A stretch of 64,000 nt of DNA from an uncultured Vicinamibacterales bacterium (GTDB lineage Bacteria > Acidobacteriota > Vicinamibacteria > Vicinamibacterales > UBA8438), in contig OY282382.1 of the NCBI GenBank assembly GCA_958295905.1, positions 310,001 to 374,000 on the forward strand. The letters run 5' to 3'. The translations under genes and the position numbers were made by a program. Below are positions 1-9,350 of this stretch, piece after piece (position 1 is the first letter of the stretch; each line of letters starts with the position of its first letter). Under the pieces are notes generated by a model that saw only the letters and a list, made by a program, of their open reading frames with translations, had not been told where the DNA came from and made no database searches.

Positions 1-1442
1 AACACCGTCGCCGTCGAGATCGTGATCGCGAACTGCGCGTACAACCGGCCGGTGATGCCGCCCATCATGGCGATCGGCGCGAACACCGCCAGCAGCACGA
101 GCGTCGTCGCCACGATGGGACCGGTGACCTGCCCCATCGCTCTGGCCGTCGCCGCCTTCGGCGACAGCCCCTCCGTGTCGATCAGGCGCACCGTGTTCTC
201 GACGACGACGATCGCGTCGTCGACCACGATGCCGATGGCGAGCACCAGCCCGAACAGCGTCAACGTGTTGATCGACAGCCCGAACGCCGGCATCACCGCG
301 AACGTACCGAGCAGCGAGACGGGGATGGTGACGGCCGGGATCAGCGTGGTGCGCACGTCCTGCAGAAACAGGTACACCGTGGCGACGACGAGCAGCGCCG
401 CGATCAGCAGCGTGATGACGACTTCGTTGATCGAGGCGGTGATCGCGCGGGTCGAATCGTACGCGATGCGGTGCTCGAGACCGTCCGGAAAGCGCTCGGC
501 CAGCTCCGCCATCGCCGCCCTGACCCCGGCGGCCACCTCCAGCGCGTTGGCGCCCGGTAGCTGATAGATCCCGAGGGCGACCGACGGTTGCCCGTTCAGC
601 CGCATGAACATCGCGTAACTCTGTGCGCCGAGTTCGACGCGCGCGATGTCGCGCAGCCGGAGGATCGCGCCGTCGCGCACGCGCAGGATCAGGTTCTCGA
701 ACTCCGCCACCTCGGACAGCCGGCCGGTTGCGTTGACGGTGTACTGGAACTCCTGTCCCGACGGCGTCGGCGGGGCGCCGATCTGCCCGGCCGCCACCTG
801 GACGTTCTGGGTCCGGATGGCGCTGACCACGTCGTTCGTCGTCAGCTCAAGAGCCTTCAGCCGCGCCGGGTCGAGCCAGACGCGCATGCCGTAGTCCCGC
901 GCCCCCATCACCTGCACGTTGGCCACGCCGGGGACGCGCGACAGCACGTCCTTCACGTTCAGGTTGATGTAGTTGCTGATGTAGACGTCGTCGTATCGGC
1001 CGTCGGACGACACCAGGTTGACGACCTGCACCATGTTCGTCGACTGCTTCCTGGTGGTGACGCCCTGCCGCGTCACTTCCTCGGGCAGCAGCGGATAGGC
1101 CGCCGCCACCCGGTTCTGCACCAGCACCGTCGCCATGTCGACGTCGACGCCGACGCCGAACGTGACGGTCACGCCCATCGATCCGTCGTCCGAGCTGGTC
1201 GACGAGAGATAGATCATGTCGTCGACCCCGTTGACCTGCTGCTCGATAGGGACCGCCACGTTGTCGGCGATGGCCGGCGCGCTGGCGCCCGGATAGGCGG
1301 CGCTGACGGATACCGTCGGCGGGGTGATGTCGGGCGTCTCTTCGATCGGCAGGTTCGGAACGGCGACGGCCCCCAGCAACGAAACGACGATGGAAATGAC
1401 GAGGGCGAAGACGGGCCGCTGAATGAAGAAGCTCGAGAGCAT
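1..1442 (-). CDS. RND efflux permease, HAE1/AcrB type (partial, C-terminal half outside window)
   Basis: Inner-membrane proton-driven RND pump subunit that would export drugs or other hydrophobic compounds with an adaptor and a TolC channel. The reading frame is open from the ATG at 1442 to the window edge, giving about 480 N-terminal residues. Visible are the first transmembrane helix (start MLSSFFIQRPVFAL), the porter-domain segment with IEQQVNGVDDMIYLSS, and TM4 with GIVVDDAIVVVEN, whose two adjacent Asp residues are the proton-relay pair of HAE1 pumps. The ATG shares one base with the TGA of the upstream adaptor, so the two are translationally coupled. No outer-membrane partner is visible on this side. 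Confidence 0.93.
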   Translation of the reverse strand, partial: MLSSFFIQRPVFALVISIVVSLLGAVAVPNLPIEETPDITPPTVSVSAAYPGASAPAIADNVAVPIEQQVNGVDDMIYLSSTSSDDGSMGVTVTFGVGVDVDMATVLVQNRVAAAYPLLPEEVTRQGVTTRKQSTNMVQVVNLVSSDGRYDDVYISNYINLNVKDVLSRVPGVANVQVMGARDYGMRVWLDPARLKALELTTNDVVSAIRTQNVQVAAGQIGAPPTPSGQEFQYTVNATGRLSEVAEFENLILRVRDGAILRLRDIARVELGAQSYAMFMRLNGQPSVALGIYQLPGANALEVAAGVRAAMAELAERFPDGLEHRIAYDSTRAITASINEVVITLLIAALLVVATVYLFLQDVRTTLIPAVTIPVSLLGTFAVMPAFGLSINTLTLFGLVLAIGIVVDDAIVVVENTVRLIDTEGLSPKAATARAMGQVTGPIVATTLVLLAVFAPIAMMGGITGRLYAQFAITISTATV

Positions 1443-2626
1443 CACGGCAACCTCGAGGCTTCGTCCGGCGCAGACGCGCCGGCCGGCACCGCCGGGGCCT
1501 CACGCATCACCGGCGTGACCGGGAGACCGGGCCGGGCGCGCTGGATGCCGTTCACGACGTAGCGCTCGTCCGCGCGCAGGCCTGCGGCGACGACCCGGAG
1601 ACCACCATCGAGCGCGCCGACCTCGATGTGCCGCAGCTCGACGACGTCGCCGTCGCCGACCACGAGCACGTACTTTCCGCCGAGATCGGTGCCGACCGCC
1701 CGCTCGGCGACCAGGACCGCGTCCGCCAGGACCGGGCCGGGCACCCTGATGCGCGCGAACAGACCGGGGAACAGCTTGCCGGTCGGATTCGGGAAAACCG
1801 CGCCCGCGCGAATCGTGCCGGTGTCCGGATCGACGGTGTTGTCGACGGAGTCGAGCCGTCCCGCGTGTGGCCAACCCGCTTCGTCGGCCAGTCCGAGCCA
1901 GGCGGCGGGAGGTTCGTCCCCCAGCGCCAAACCCTCCGCGCCGAGGAGCTCGAGCACCAGCATCTCGCTGGCGTCGAAGTAGGCGTACATCGGATCGATG
2001 CGCATGATCGTCACCAGCGATCCGCTGTCCGGCCCGCTGACGAAGTTGCCTGCGCCCAGCAGGTTGCGGCCGACCAGACCGCCGATCGGCGCCCGGATCT
2101 CCGTGTACGACAGCTCCAGCTCCGCCTGATCGAGGCGCGCCTGCCGGCCGAGGAGGTTCGCTTCCAACCGCGTCACTTCGGCGCGCGCGCGATCAACGTC
2201 CTGCGCGCTGACCGCGTTGGTCCGCAGCGCCTGATCGAGGCGCGCCAGATCGGATCGCGATCGCGCCAGATCCGCCTCCACGGTTCTGACTTCGGCCACG
2301 GCGATGTTGCGGGCGGCAACGTACGGCGCCTGTTCGATGGAGTACAGCATGGCGCCGCGCCGCACGACGCCGCCCGCTCTGAAGTGCACCGCTTCCAGCA
2401 GTCCGCTCACCCGCGCCCGGATGTTGACGACTTCGAACGCGGCCATGCGGCCGGTGAACTCCTGGTACTCGATCACGTCGCGCCGGATCGGGAGGGCGAC
2501 CGTTACCTGCGGCGGGGGAAGCGGCGGCGCCGGCGCCGGCTCGGAGCCGCAGCCGCCCGCAATCGCGGCGGCGGTCAGCAGCAGGAGCGGCCACCATCGG
2601 TCGATCCGGTCACACACGGCGTGCAT
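1442..2626 (-). CDS. RND efflux periplasmic adaptor (membrane fusion) lipoprotein
   Basis: 394-residue adaptor linking the RND permease encoded immediately downstream to an outer-membrane channel. A signal sequence ends in a lipobox (AIAGGC, Cys about 26), so it is probably lipid-anchored. Then follow the biotinyl-lipoyl half (IRARVSGLLEAVHFRAGG), a long alpha-helical hairpin rich in Glu, Arg and Leu, the second lipoyl half (IRAPIGGLVGRNLLGAGNFV) and beta-barrel and membrane-proximal domains. The ATG at 2626 has a GGGAGG ribosome site six bases upstream. It is the first gene of the pair; the upstream side is repeat-rich DNA. Confidence 0.93.
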   Translation of the reverse strand: MHAVCDRIDRWWPLLLLTAAAIAGGCGSEPAPAPPLPPPQVTVALPIRRDVIEYQEFTGRMAAFEVVNIRARVSGLLEAVHFRAGGVVRRGAMLYSIEQAPYVAARNIAVAEVRTVEADLARSRSDLARLDQALRTNAVSAQDVDRARAEVTRLEANLLGRQARLDQAELELSYTEIRAPIGGLVGRNLLGAGNFVSGPDSGSLVTIMRIDPMYAYFDASEMLVLELLGAEGLALGDEPPAAWLGLADEAGWPHAGRLDSVDNTVDPDTGTIRAGAVFPNPTGKLFPGLFARIRVPGPVLADAVLVAERAVGTDLGGKYVLVVGDGDVVELRHIEVGALDGGLRVVAAGLRADERYVVNGIQRARPGLPVTPVMREAPAVPAGASAPDEASRLP

Positions 2627-3060
2627 CAGGTGCCTCCCGCGTGCGGCAATCGTCTTTGATCCACCGCCGCCGGAGAATCCCGGCGGTCACCGGCGGTCAC
2701 CGTGGTCCGCACAGCCACATGATACGCGCGTCAACAAGTCGAACGAGGTCCCGAGCGGGCACCCAGGGGCATCCCACGCTGACTGCGCGTGACGGCTCGC
2801 CGACCAGCCACGAGACGGTGATCGCCTTGCCCGTCTCGGGGCATCCCACGCTGACTGCGCGTGACGGCTCGCCCCCGATTCGAGGGGTCGCCACCGTCTT
2901 GCTTGCCGACCGGCCGGCACCGCGTGAGACCCACGATTCCGCACGTCCGGAACCCCAGGACCCGCCACGATTCTGCCTGCGCACAGCGGTGGCGAACCGT
3001 AGGATGGTCCTGAGCGGGCACCCCCCGCGGGTTGACCGGTCGGGGCCGCCGCCCGGCCGG
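2627..3060. other. Intergenic region with dispersed repeats (family A)
   Basis: No convincing gene. It holds two perfect 36-base direct repeats (2766-2801 and 2838-2873), 72 bases apart, and a longer stretch to about 3030 that matches 39143-39320 elsewhere in the window. Reading frames through it are GC-rich artefacts with no family resemblance. Confidence 0.7.
2766..2873. repeat. Two 36-bp direct repeats with a 36-bp spacer
   Basis: The unit GGGGCATCCCACGCTGACTG continues to GGCTCGCC and is identical at 2766-2801 and 2838-2873. The second copy extends into the larger family A repeat also found near 39.15 kb, so the first looks like a truncated duplicate. Confidence 0.85.
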
Positions 3061-3600
3061 CTACTCCGACAGGCGTTCCAGGCCGACCAGCGTCCAGCCG
3101 GCGCCGGCGCGCTTGAAGTAGACGTGCACGGGCCGGGTCCACGCGGCGCGCGGCGGGTCCACGGCCCTCACCTCGACGCGGACGAACGCGACCGGCCGTG
3201 AGGGCAGCGCGCCGAGACCCTTCGCGAACCGGTCCACGGTGACGTCGATGAACGGTTTGGCCCGATGCTTCAGATCGGCCGGCAACGGCAGGAACAGGAT
3301 TTCCCGCGTCGTCTTGTCGACCGAGTACCGCAACGACGAGTCGAGGATGCGCCCCGCCGCCGCCCAGAGCGCGCCGGTGGCCAGAATCGCCGCCCGTCGA
3401 GCCGAGGCCGATGGGCAGAATCAACAGGGCGAACCCGATGCCGAGATGGCGGTGGATGCGGCTCGTCAGCCCGATCTGAATGACCAAGCCGGCCAGCGAC
3501 AGGTAGAGCTGCACCTGGCCGAGGAACGCCGCGATGAGGTCGGCGCCGCCGGTGCCCGCGGCGCAGACTCCTAGCCGAAACGCCCGCCGAGCAGGCACAG
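3061..3600 (-). pseudogene. Decayed Npt1/Npt2-type MFS (nucleotide transporter-like) gene
   Basis: Two frames together spell a piece of an MFS protein of the ADP/ATP-carrier-like family common in Acidobacteria. From about 3575 to 3395 one frame reads a membrane segment (LVIQIGLTSRIHRHLGIGF, then ALLILPIGLG). Near 3395 the frame shifts, and the next frame continues ALWAAAGRILDSSLRYSVDK and the hallmark TTREILFLPLPADL to FAKGLGAL. After that the expected membrane helices are missing and about 47 unrelated residues (ending WTLVGLERLSE) lead to the stop at 3061. The N-terminal half of the transporter is absent. So it is a deletion-fused, frameshifted remnant. An ATG at 3333 could give a 90-residue chimera, but I doubt it is functional. 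Confidence 0.7.
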
Positions 3601-3800
3601 GCCAACCACGCGGCCGCGAACGTGGCCGCCGGCATCGAGAACGGCCGGCGCCGTCGAGCGGTTCGCCCGCCGCCAACCGGCCGCGCCCGTCGCGGAAATC
3701 GAACGCTCGAACGGGATCGGCGACCCGTCTTCGGCCGCGCATGCCCCCTGCGGCACCGCGCCGGCCGGCACGTCGCGCGGGCGGGCGCGGCGCCGGTTCG

Positions 3801-4562
3801 CTACTGGGTGACGCCGGCGCCGCGATAGCTGAGCGAAACGTCGTACTCGAGGACGGTCCGTTCGACGCTGGTGATGACGCCGGCCAGCTCGTCGAGGGCG
3901 CGGGCGGCGTCGGCGTCGCCGAAGGCCCGGAGAATGCCGCCGCGGGACAGCTCGGCATAGCTGCGCAGGTTCTCGACTATCTGCCAGACCACCGGCCCCG
4001 GCCCGAACTGGCGGTGATAGATGCCGAAGATCACCCCCGCGGCCCGGAAATTGTCGAGGTTGTTCCTCAGGAACGCCTCGAACATCGACGCCCGCCCCGG
4101 GGCAATCTCGAGGTTGGTGACCCGCGCGATGGGCAGCCCGCTGACGTCGTCCGACTCCACGCTGAGGTCGCCGCGATAGAGCACCGCGTAACTCCGGCGC
4201 GAGACGGTGTACTCGCGTAGCCGGTTGAGCACCCGGTCGAGTTGGCGCGCACTCAGCGCCAGGGCCAACGGCCCGCCCGTATCCAGGTTGGCGAAACCGC
4301 CGAGCGGGTGCACGAAGAGGCGCTCGTAGATCGATCCGAACTCGCCGGTCATCCACGCCGAGCGCCAGGGTACCCCCGCCCGCTGCAGGGCCGGGTTGAT
4401 CTCGTCCAGATAGAGCTCGTTGAAATCGTCCAGCCTGTCCGGCCTGACCTGCACGATGTCGACCTCGTACCACACGTCGCCCTGAGCGCGTGCCTCGGGC
4501 GCCGCGACCAGCGCCCCGATGGCGAGCACGAGGCCCGCCGCCATCCATCGCTGCGAGTTCAT
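3801..4562 (-). CDS. Secreted hypothetical protein (possible NIPSNAP-like fold)
   Basis: 253 residues. The N-terminus has a typical Sec signal peptide with a likely cut after ARA-Q (about residue 27). The mature part opens with DVWYEVDIVQVRPDRLDDF and has a second similar half (IARVTNLEIAPGRASMFEAF). This looks like two ferredoxin-like alpha/beta units, as in NIPSNAP or Dabb proteins; that assignment is inference. No catalytic motif is evident. The ATG at 4562 was chosen because the signal peptide starts there; the frame is open further upstream. It stands alone, with a terminator-like palindrome between it and the upstream gene. Confidence 0.75.
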   Translation of the reverse strand: MNSQRWMAAGLVLAIGALVAAPEARAQGDVWYEVDIVQVRPDRLDDFNELYLDEINPALQRAGVPWRSAWMTGEFGSIYERLFVHPLGGFANLDTGGPLALALSARQLDRVLNRLREYTVSRRSYAVLYRGDLSVESDDVSGLPIARVTNLEIAPGRASMFEAFLRNNLDNFRAAGVIFGIYHRQFGPGPVVWQIVENLRSYAELSRGGILRAFGDADAARALDELAGVITSVERTVLEYDVSLSYRGAGVTQ

Positions 4563-4764
4563 TGTTCTCCTCCTCGATTCCCGAACCGGCCACCCACTTC
4601 CGGCGGCCGCCGACGGTGACCCGGAACGCGCGCGGCCCGGACTACCGGCGCCGCCATCCTCCCGGCGCCGCCCCCCCCGCCGTAGCGGCAGATCCCCGAG
4701 AGCCTTAGCCCGGAGATCGTCGCAAGGTCGCGCTGCGGCCTCCGAGCGCTGTCCAATCAACCCG

Positions 4765-4801
4765 CCAGGAATTCACGCCGTTCTACAGCGCAGATTCCTG
4801 G
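4765..4801. terminator. Palindromic element / terminator-like hairpin
   Basis: CCAGGAAT (4765-4772) pairs with ATTCCTGG (4794-4801) around ACGCCGTTCTACAGCG. It lies just downstream of the gene that ends at 4836 and belongs to the dispersed palindrome family seen at 22507, 31277 and 60806. Confidence 0.6.
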
Positions 4802-4835
4802 CAAAGGCCCGGTCTTGCTTTCAAAGACGGGGGCC

Positions 4836-5726
4836 CTATTCCTGGGAGCCCGTCACGATGACCTCCACATGCGCCGTCGTCCAGCAGCACTGATCGCCGC
4901 CGCCGCCGTTGCCGGAGATGTCGTTTCCGGTGGCCATCAACCGGTACCGGCCCGGTTCGCTGAAGGTTGCGGTCGTCAACGTCTCGCCGCCGTCGAGCGC
5001 CTCGAACGTGTGCGTGAGCTGCGGCCCGGCGTCCTCCCCTTCCGCTTCGAACGTCACTTCCCCCGGTCCGCGGTACTTCTTCCAGGTCACGCTGAGTGGG
5101 GGACGGCGGCGACGCCCCGCACGCTGCTCCGGCTCGACCGTCAGCGGCCGGTCCGTCACCGTCGCCGGCAAGCCGAGGGGCTCGCCGACCGTCGTCGACC
5201 AGGTCGCCGCCACCCCGTGCGGCGGCCCCTGCCGGTCCGCCCCGTCCGCCCCGATCCGCAGTGTCGGAGGAACGTTGCCGTTCGCCTTGTTCAGGAAGGG
5301 ATCGGTGTAGTAGGCGGGATTCGCCCAGAACGCGATCTCCGAGAGCTGGTTGTTGACCCGGATGGTCCAGGTCAGCTTCTCCTCCGCCCGGTCCGAAGGC
5401 ACGGTGATCGAGAACACGCCCCAGTTCCGGCCCGGCAAAAAGTGGGTGGGCTGCCCCTTGTCGGCGTCGCCCGGCCCCAGGCGATTGTCGTCGCCGACGG
5501 GAATCTCGACGGCCTCGTCGTTCCGGTTGAAGTAGCCGACCAGCAGCGTGATCGTCCCGTCCTCGTTCCGGGACCACCCTTCGTAGGCGGGCCAAATCGC
5601 TTCGCCGGTGCTGCCCTGGGGCTCGAGGGCAAGCGGCGGGCGGGGCGGCTGCGCAGCGGCCGGCGCCGCGAGAACCGCAGCGGCGGCGACGGCGGTGAGG
5701 ACGGTCACGATGCGGGACGAATGCAT
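4836..5726 (-). CDS. Secreted hypothetical protein linked to a cytochrome/copper protein
   Basis: 296 residues from the ATG at 5726, which begins a clear signal peptide (cut near AAAQ, residue 26). The mature protein has beta-rich segments with conserved-looking aromatic patches (LVGYFNRNDE, FLPGRNWGVFSI) and a C-terminal Ig-like stretch (FSEPGRYRLMATGND). A Gly run is followed by DQCCW near the C-terminus. I do not recognise an enzymatic domain. It follows the heme/copper monooxygenase-like gene on the same strand after 90 bases, so the two are probably co-expressed and periplasmic. An upstream in-frame ATG at 5756 is possible but would spoil the signal peptide. Confidence 0.78.
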   Translation of the reverse strand: MHSSRIVTVLTAVAAAAVLAAPAAAQPPRPPLALEPQGSTGEAIWPAYEGWSRNEDGTITLLVGYFNRNDEAVEIPVGDDNRLGPGDADKGQPTHFLPGRNWGVFSITVPSDRAEEKLTWTIRVNNQLSEIAFWANPAYYTDPFLNKANGNVPPTLRIGADGADRQGPPHGVAATWSTTVGEPLGLPATVTDRPLTVEPEQRAGRRRRPPLSVTWKKYRGPGEVTFEAEGEDAGPQLTHTFEALDGGETLTTATFSEPGRYRLMATGNDISGNGGGGDQCCWTTAHVEVIVTGSQE

Positions 5727-5816
5727 GGAAAGCGCTCCAGCCCTGTCGGGCTTCAAGGCGCGAAAGGCACCGCCCGGTCATCAGGGCGGCGCCCCCGCAC
5801 ACCAAACCTCGGCGCC

Positions 5817-7163
5817 CTATTCACCGCCGCGCTGCGCCAACGCCGCCTCGCGCTGCGCCACCTCCGCAGCGTAGTCATCTTCGTCGAAGTAGGTCACGTT
5901 GACCCAGGCGTGCGCCATCTCGTCAACGGTGCGGTCGCCGTAGCCGACCCAGACGTCGGGGTCGGGGTTGGCCCGGTTCGCGGCGGTGTTGTCGTGCCAC
6001 GCGGTGACCTTGATCAGGGTGCCCTTGGGCAGCAGCGGCGCCGAGTCGTCGGCGTAGACGTAGCTGTTGTGCCAGTTGAAGTTGAAGTCGCCCACATGGC
6101 TCAGCAACCGGCGGCGCCCGGTCGGCAGAATCGCCTCCATCGACATCGCCTTGCCGCGCAGATGCATGTGCGGCTGATAGCTCTCGATGCGGGCGCCGCG
6201 CTGCAGCGGGAAGAACCCTTCCGTCACGGCCACGGAGTTGGGGGGGATGTCCACGCCGCCGGCGCCCATGATGTGCAGTACCTGCCGGTGCTCCGGGGTC
6301 TGGTCCTTCGGGTAGAGGTAGACGCCGAGCTGCGCGCTGTCGGTGATCTCTTCACCGGCCGCCGAGTAGTGGATGTCCCACTGGATTTCGGAGTCGGCCA
6401 GCATGAGCTTGCCGGCGCCCGGGCGCATGATCTCGCCCTGCTTGCCGACCGCCCACTCCATGAACGTGCCGGCGGTCCGCGACCGGTCGATGCCGTTGGC
6501 GGCATTGGCGGCGTTCGCCCGGCGAATCGCGGGATCGACCTCCTCCTGCACCAGCCTGGCAATCGCATGGTGGGTGATCTTGCGGCCGGCGACGGTCCCG
6601 GGCCGGATCTCGATCGCCCGCGCCCAGCGGTCCTCGGTCAACCCGGTCGGCGACCGCGGCTTCCACCACGCGTCGTTCGCCTCGGCCGCCATCGTGAAGG
6701 GCGCCGACTCGACAATCAGGTCGGGCGGCCCGTCGAACTGCTCGGCGAAGTACCACTTCGACTCGTCGGGCCAATCGACCGACGCCGGCGCGTCCGCGGG
6801 GTTGCCGCGCGGCGCGCCGGCGTCGACCCAGCGCACGACCGTGTCGATCTCCGCGTCGGTCAGCGACCGGTCGTTCTTGAACGCCTGAATCCCGACGGTG
6901 CGGTCGACGTGCCACGGGGGCATCTGCCGCGCCGCCACGCGATCCTTGATCGACCGCGCCCAGGGCCGCGCCTCCTGATAGGTCACGAGCGACATCGGCG
7001 CGATGGAGCCCGGGCGATGACACGCTTCGCACTTGGCCTGGAAGATCGGGGCGACGTCCTTGGTGAACGTCGGCGCCGCCTCCTCGGCCGCACCCGCCGG
7101 GGCCGCCCAAACGCCGAACACAAGCACGAACATTCCGAGACTCTTCGCTGTGGCGCTCTTCAT
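5817..7163 (-). CDS. Secreted cytochrome c / copper type II ascorbate-dependent monooxygenase-like protein
   Basis: 448 residues with a signal peptide. A c-type heme motif CEACH (Cys45, Cys48, His49) sits at the start of the mature protein, followed by a distal Met candidate (QMPPW). The rest resembles the two-domain copper-monooxygenase fold of the peptidylglycine/dopamine hydroxylase type: a DIHYSAAG segment and HMHLRGKAMS, which carries the typical HxH copper ligands. The heme could feed electrons to the copper site; that is inference. The real substrate is unknown. Upstream lies 180 bases without features; downstream is the secreted protein ending at 4836. Confidence 0.82.
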   Translation of the reverse strand: MKSATAKSLGMFVLVFGVWAAPAGAAEEAAPTFTKDVAPIFQAKCEACHRPGSIAPMSLVTYQEARPWARSIKDRVAARQMPPWHVDRTVGIQAFKNDRSLTDAEIDTVVRWVDAGAPRGNPADAPASVDWPDESKWYFAEQFDGPPDLIVESAPFTMAAEANDAWWKPRSPTGLTEDRWARAIEIRPGTVAGRKITHHAIARLVQEEVDPAIRRANAANAANGIDRSRTAGTFMEWAVGKQGEIMRPGAGKLMLADSEIQWDIHYSAAGEEITDSAQLGVYLYPKDQTPEHRQVLHIMGAGGVDIPPNSVAVTEGFFPLQRGARIESYQPHMHLRGKAMSMEAILPTGRRRLLSHVGDFNFNWHNSYVYADDSAPLLPKGTLIKVTAWHDNTAANRANPDPDVWVGYGDRTVDEMAHAWVNVTYFDEDDYAAEVAQREAALAQRGGE

Positions 7164-7343
7164 CGACTGCGTCCTTTCACTCTCGTGTTCGGTTCGTTCA
7201 GCGCCGCAAGCCGCCTCCGCAGGCCCCAGACCAACCGCAGGGGCCCACTGCGGCGCCCCACTGTCTAAACGTCGGCCGCGCGCGCGGCGTTTACCTACCC
7301 CGCGCCCTGCGCAGAGCCCGTCACGGTCGCGCCGCCGCGGCGG

Positions 7344-9014
7344 CTACGGGTCCCGGCGGCGTTGCGCCTGAAACCGATCCCACAGCGCCGCGCCGCCGAC
7401 GTGCAACCCCTCTCCGACCGACACCGCCGCGCCCAGCTCCAGGTACCGATCGGAAGCCGGGCGGTAGGCCGGCCACGCCGGCAGGCCGGGACCGTTGGGG
7501 TCGCCGGTGGCGGCGAACCGTATCCAATACGCCCGCATCGTCTCCGACAGCTTGGCGTCGACCTCGGTATAGTCGCCGACCGGGGTCAGCCCCAGCGGCC
7601 GTTCCCCCCCTTCGTCGCTTGTCGTCAACGTGCCGAAAACGTACACGAGCTCGGCCGCGTGGTGCGCCCCCAACGTCTCACCCCAGGGGGTGGGGGGCAC
7701 CCGGGTGAAATGATACATCCATACCGGCGCCACCGCCGACTGATGCCGGGCGTGCGCCCGTACCGGCCCCGCGAAGTACAGGTCGTGGATGAGGTGATCG
7801 AGCCCGTCCCGCACCGTCTCGGTGGTGACGTCGTAGTGGGCGAGCAGATCGCCGGCCAGATCGGGGTACACCGACTCGACGTGCGCGGCGAACGCATCGA
7901 CGCCGTCCAGGGGGAACCCCCGCGTCATCAACGACCCCTCGTTGCCGTTCATGCCTACCACCAGGGGCACGTCGTGCTGCCGGCCGCCGGCGTACATCGC
8001 CAGCGGATCGTCGGGAATGGCCCAGCCGTCCACGTTCGGCGCCCAGACGTGGCCGGTGCGCAGAAACGGACTGCCGGCCCCCGCCCCGGCCGCCTCGAGC
8101 ACCGCGTCGGCGGAGGCGGCCCGCATCGCCGCCAGCGCCGCCGCCGGATCGAGGTCCCCGGCGCCCAGCGCGGCCCCGATGGCCGTCCCCTGCGCCTCGG
8201 CCGGCGTCAGATCGGCGGCACCGCCCTGCAACGGACGGTCCCAGCCGTGAATCCAGTTGCTCTGCGCGATGGCGCGGTGAAAGAGCCCCTTGGACTGCGG
8301 CATCACCATGACCGACATCACCGCGCCGCCGCCGGCCGACTCGCCGAAGATGGTTACGCGATCAGGGTCGCCCCCGAAAGCGGCAATGTTGTCCCGTACC
8401 CATTCCAGACCGGCCACCATGTCCAGCAGCCCGTAGTTGCCGGAAGCGCCGTGCGGGGACTCGGCGGACAGCGCGGCATGGGCGAGAAACCCGAAGACGT
8501 TGAGCCGGTAGTTGATCGTCACCACCACCGCGCCCTCGGCCGCCAGCCGGGCGCCGTCGTAGATGGCGGTCGACCCGGAGCCGCCGGTGTATCCGCCGCC
8601 GTGGATCCAGTACAGGACCGGCCGGGGCTCGCGCGTCTCCGCCGGCGCCCATACGTTCAGGAACAGGCAGTCCTCGCTCTGCTCCACGTCACGCCCGCCG
8701 GCCTGGACGCAGATCGATCCGGCCCGGCCGGCGTCGCGCACTCCTTCCCAGGCGACGACGGGCGCCGGGGGACGCCACCGCAGCCCGCCCACCGGCGGGG
8801 CCGCGAACGGAATCCCCTTGTACGCGATGACACCGGCCGCGGCCTCCGTCCCCTGAACCCGGCCCCCGGCGACCGCCACCGGCGTGTCGGCCGACAGCAT
8901 GACGGCCGACGAACCTCCCTGGGCGGCGGCGGGCGCCGTCCCCCCCGCGAGCAGCCCCGCGGCCAACCCCAGGACCAGCGGCAGACGCCCCCGGCATCCC
9001 ATTCCCTTCCCCAT
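7344..9014 (-). CDS. Secreted carboxylesterase type B
   Basis: 556 residues. The ATG at 9014 has an AGGAG site seven bases upstream and begins a signal peptide ending near AAAQ. The mature part is a type B carboxylesterase of the alpha/beta hydrolase fold: the oxyanion-hole motif YWIHGGGYTGGSG, EDCLFLNVWAP, and the nucleophile elbow FGESAGGGAV with Ser226. The C-terminal GAHHAAELVYVFG holds the likely catalytic His. It hydrolyses carboxylic esters, probably in the periplasm; the substrate is not predictable. It is monocistronic, bounded by a tRNA gene upstream. Confidence 0.92.
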   Translation of the reverse strand: MGKGMGCRGRLPLVLGLAAGLLAGGTAPAAAQGGSSAVMLSADTPVAVAGGRVQGTEAAAGVIAYKGIPFAAPPVGGLRWRPPAPVVAWEGVRDAGRAGSICVQAGGRDVEQSEDCLFLNVWAPAETREPRPVLYWIHGGGYTGGSGSTAIYDGARLAAEGAVVVTINYRLNVFGFLAHAALSAESPHGASGNYGLLDMVAGLEWVRDNIAAFGGDPDRVTIFGESAGGGAVMSVMVMPQSKGLFHRAIAQSNWIHGWDRPLQGGAADLTPAEAQGTAIGAALGAGDLDPAAALAAMRAASADAVLEAAGAGAGSPFLRTGHVWAPNVDGWAIPDDPLAMYAGGRQHDVPLVVGMNGNEGSLMTRGFPLDGVDAFAAHVESVYPDLAGDLLAHYDVTTETVRDGLDHLIHDLYFAGPVRAHARHQSAVAPVWMYHFTRVPPTPWGETLGAHHAAELVYVFGTLTTSDEGGERPLGLTPVGDYTEVDAKLSETMRAYWIRFAATGDPNGPGLPAWPAYRPASDRYLELGAAVSVGEGLHVGGAALWDRFQAQRRRDP

Positions 9015-9213
9015 CGGTCTCCTCCCCCGCCGCTGACGACGGATCACTTCGCCTCCCCCGCCGCTTCGCGGTTGCGGGCGCTCCGCCGGCGGTTGGTACG
9101 CAGCCCTCTGGGCTTCGCTCGACCATCCGGCGTCCGGCATGTCCGAACCGACACGCAGTAGCGACCCGCCGATCACGCAACCGCCTTATTTGCAATTACT
9201 TACGGGCATGAAA

Positions 9214-9307
9214 TGGCGGTGAGGCAGGGATTCGAACCCTGGGAAGAGGTTTATGCCCCTTCAACGGTTTAGCAAACCGCCGCCTTCAGCCTCTCGGCCA
9301 CCTCACC
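9214..9307 (-). tRNA. tRNA-Ser (anticodon GCU)
   Basis: A 94-base class II tRNA. The acceptor arm GGTGAGG (9307-9301) pairs with CCTCACC, followed by discriminator G and an encoded CCA (9214-9216). The D arm region (GGCCGAGAGGCTGAAGGC), anticodon loop TTGCTAA, a long variable arm and the T arm GGTTCGAATCC are all visible. The GCU anticodon reads AGC and AGU codons. Confidence 0.97.
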
Positions 9308-9320
9308 GCATCGGCGTGCG

Positions 9321-9340
9321 CGGGCCCGCCGGGGCGGGCC
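9321..9340. terminator. GC-rich hairpin between M24 peptidase gene and tRNA-Ser
   Basis: GGCCCGCC and GGCGGGCC form a strong inverted repeat. It could end transcription of the upstream peptidase gene or sit in the tRNA leader; no T tract follows on the minus strand. Confidence 0.4.
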
Positions 9341-9350
9341 GCAATCGATG

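Noticed and set aside
2766-2873. Minimal CRISPR array (36-bp repeats, 36-bp spacer)
   Set aside because: Only two copies, no cas genes, and the second copy extends into a longer dispersed repeat.
4815-7268. 817-codon plus-strand frame
   Set aside because: Opposite two secreted-protein genes with signal peptides; sequence is Arg/Pro-rich noise.
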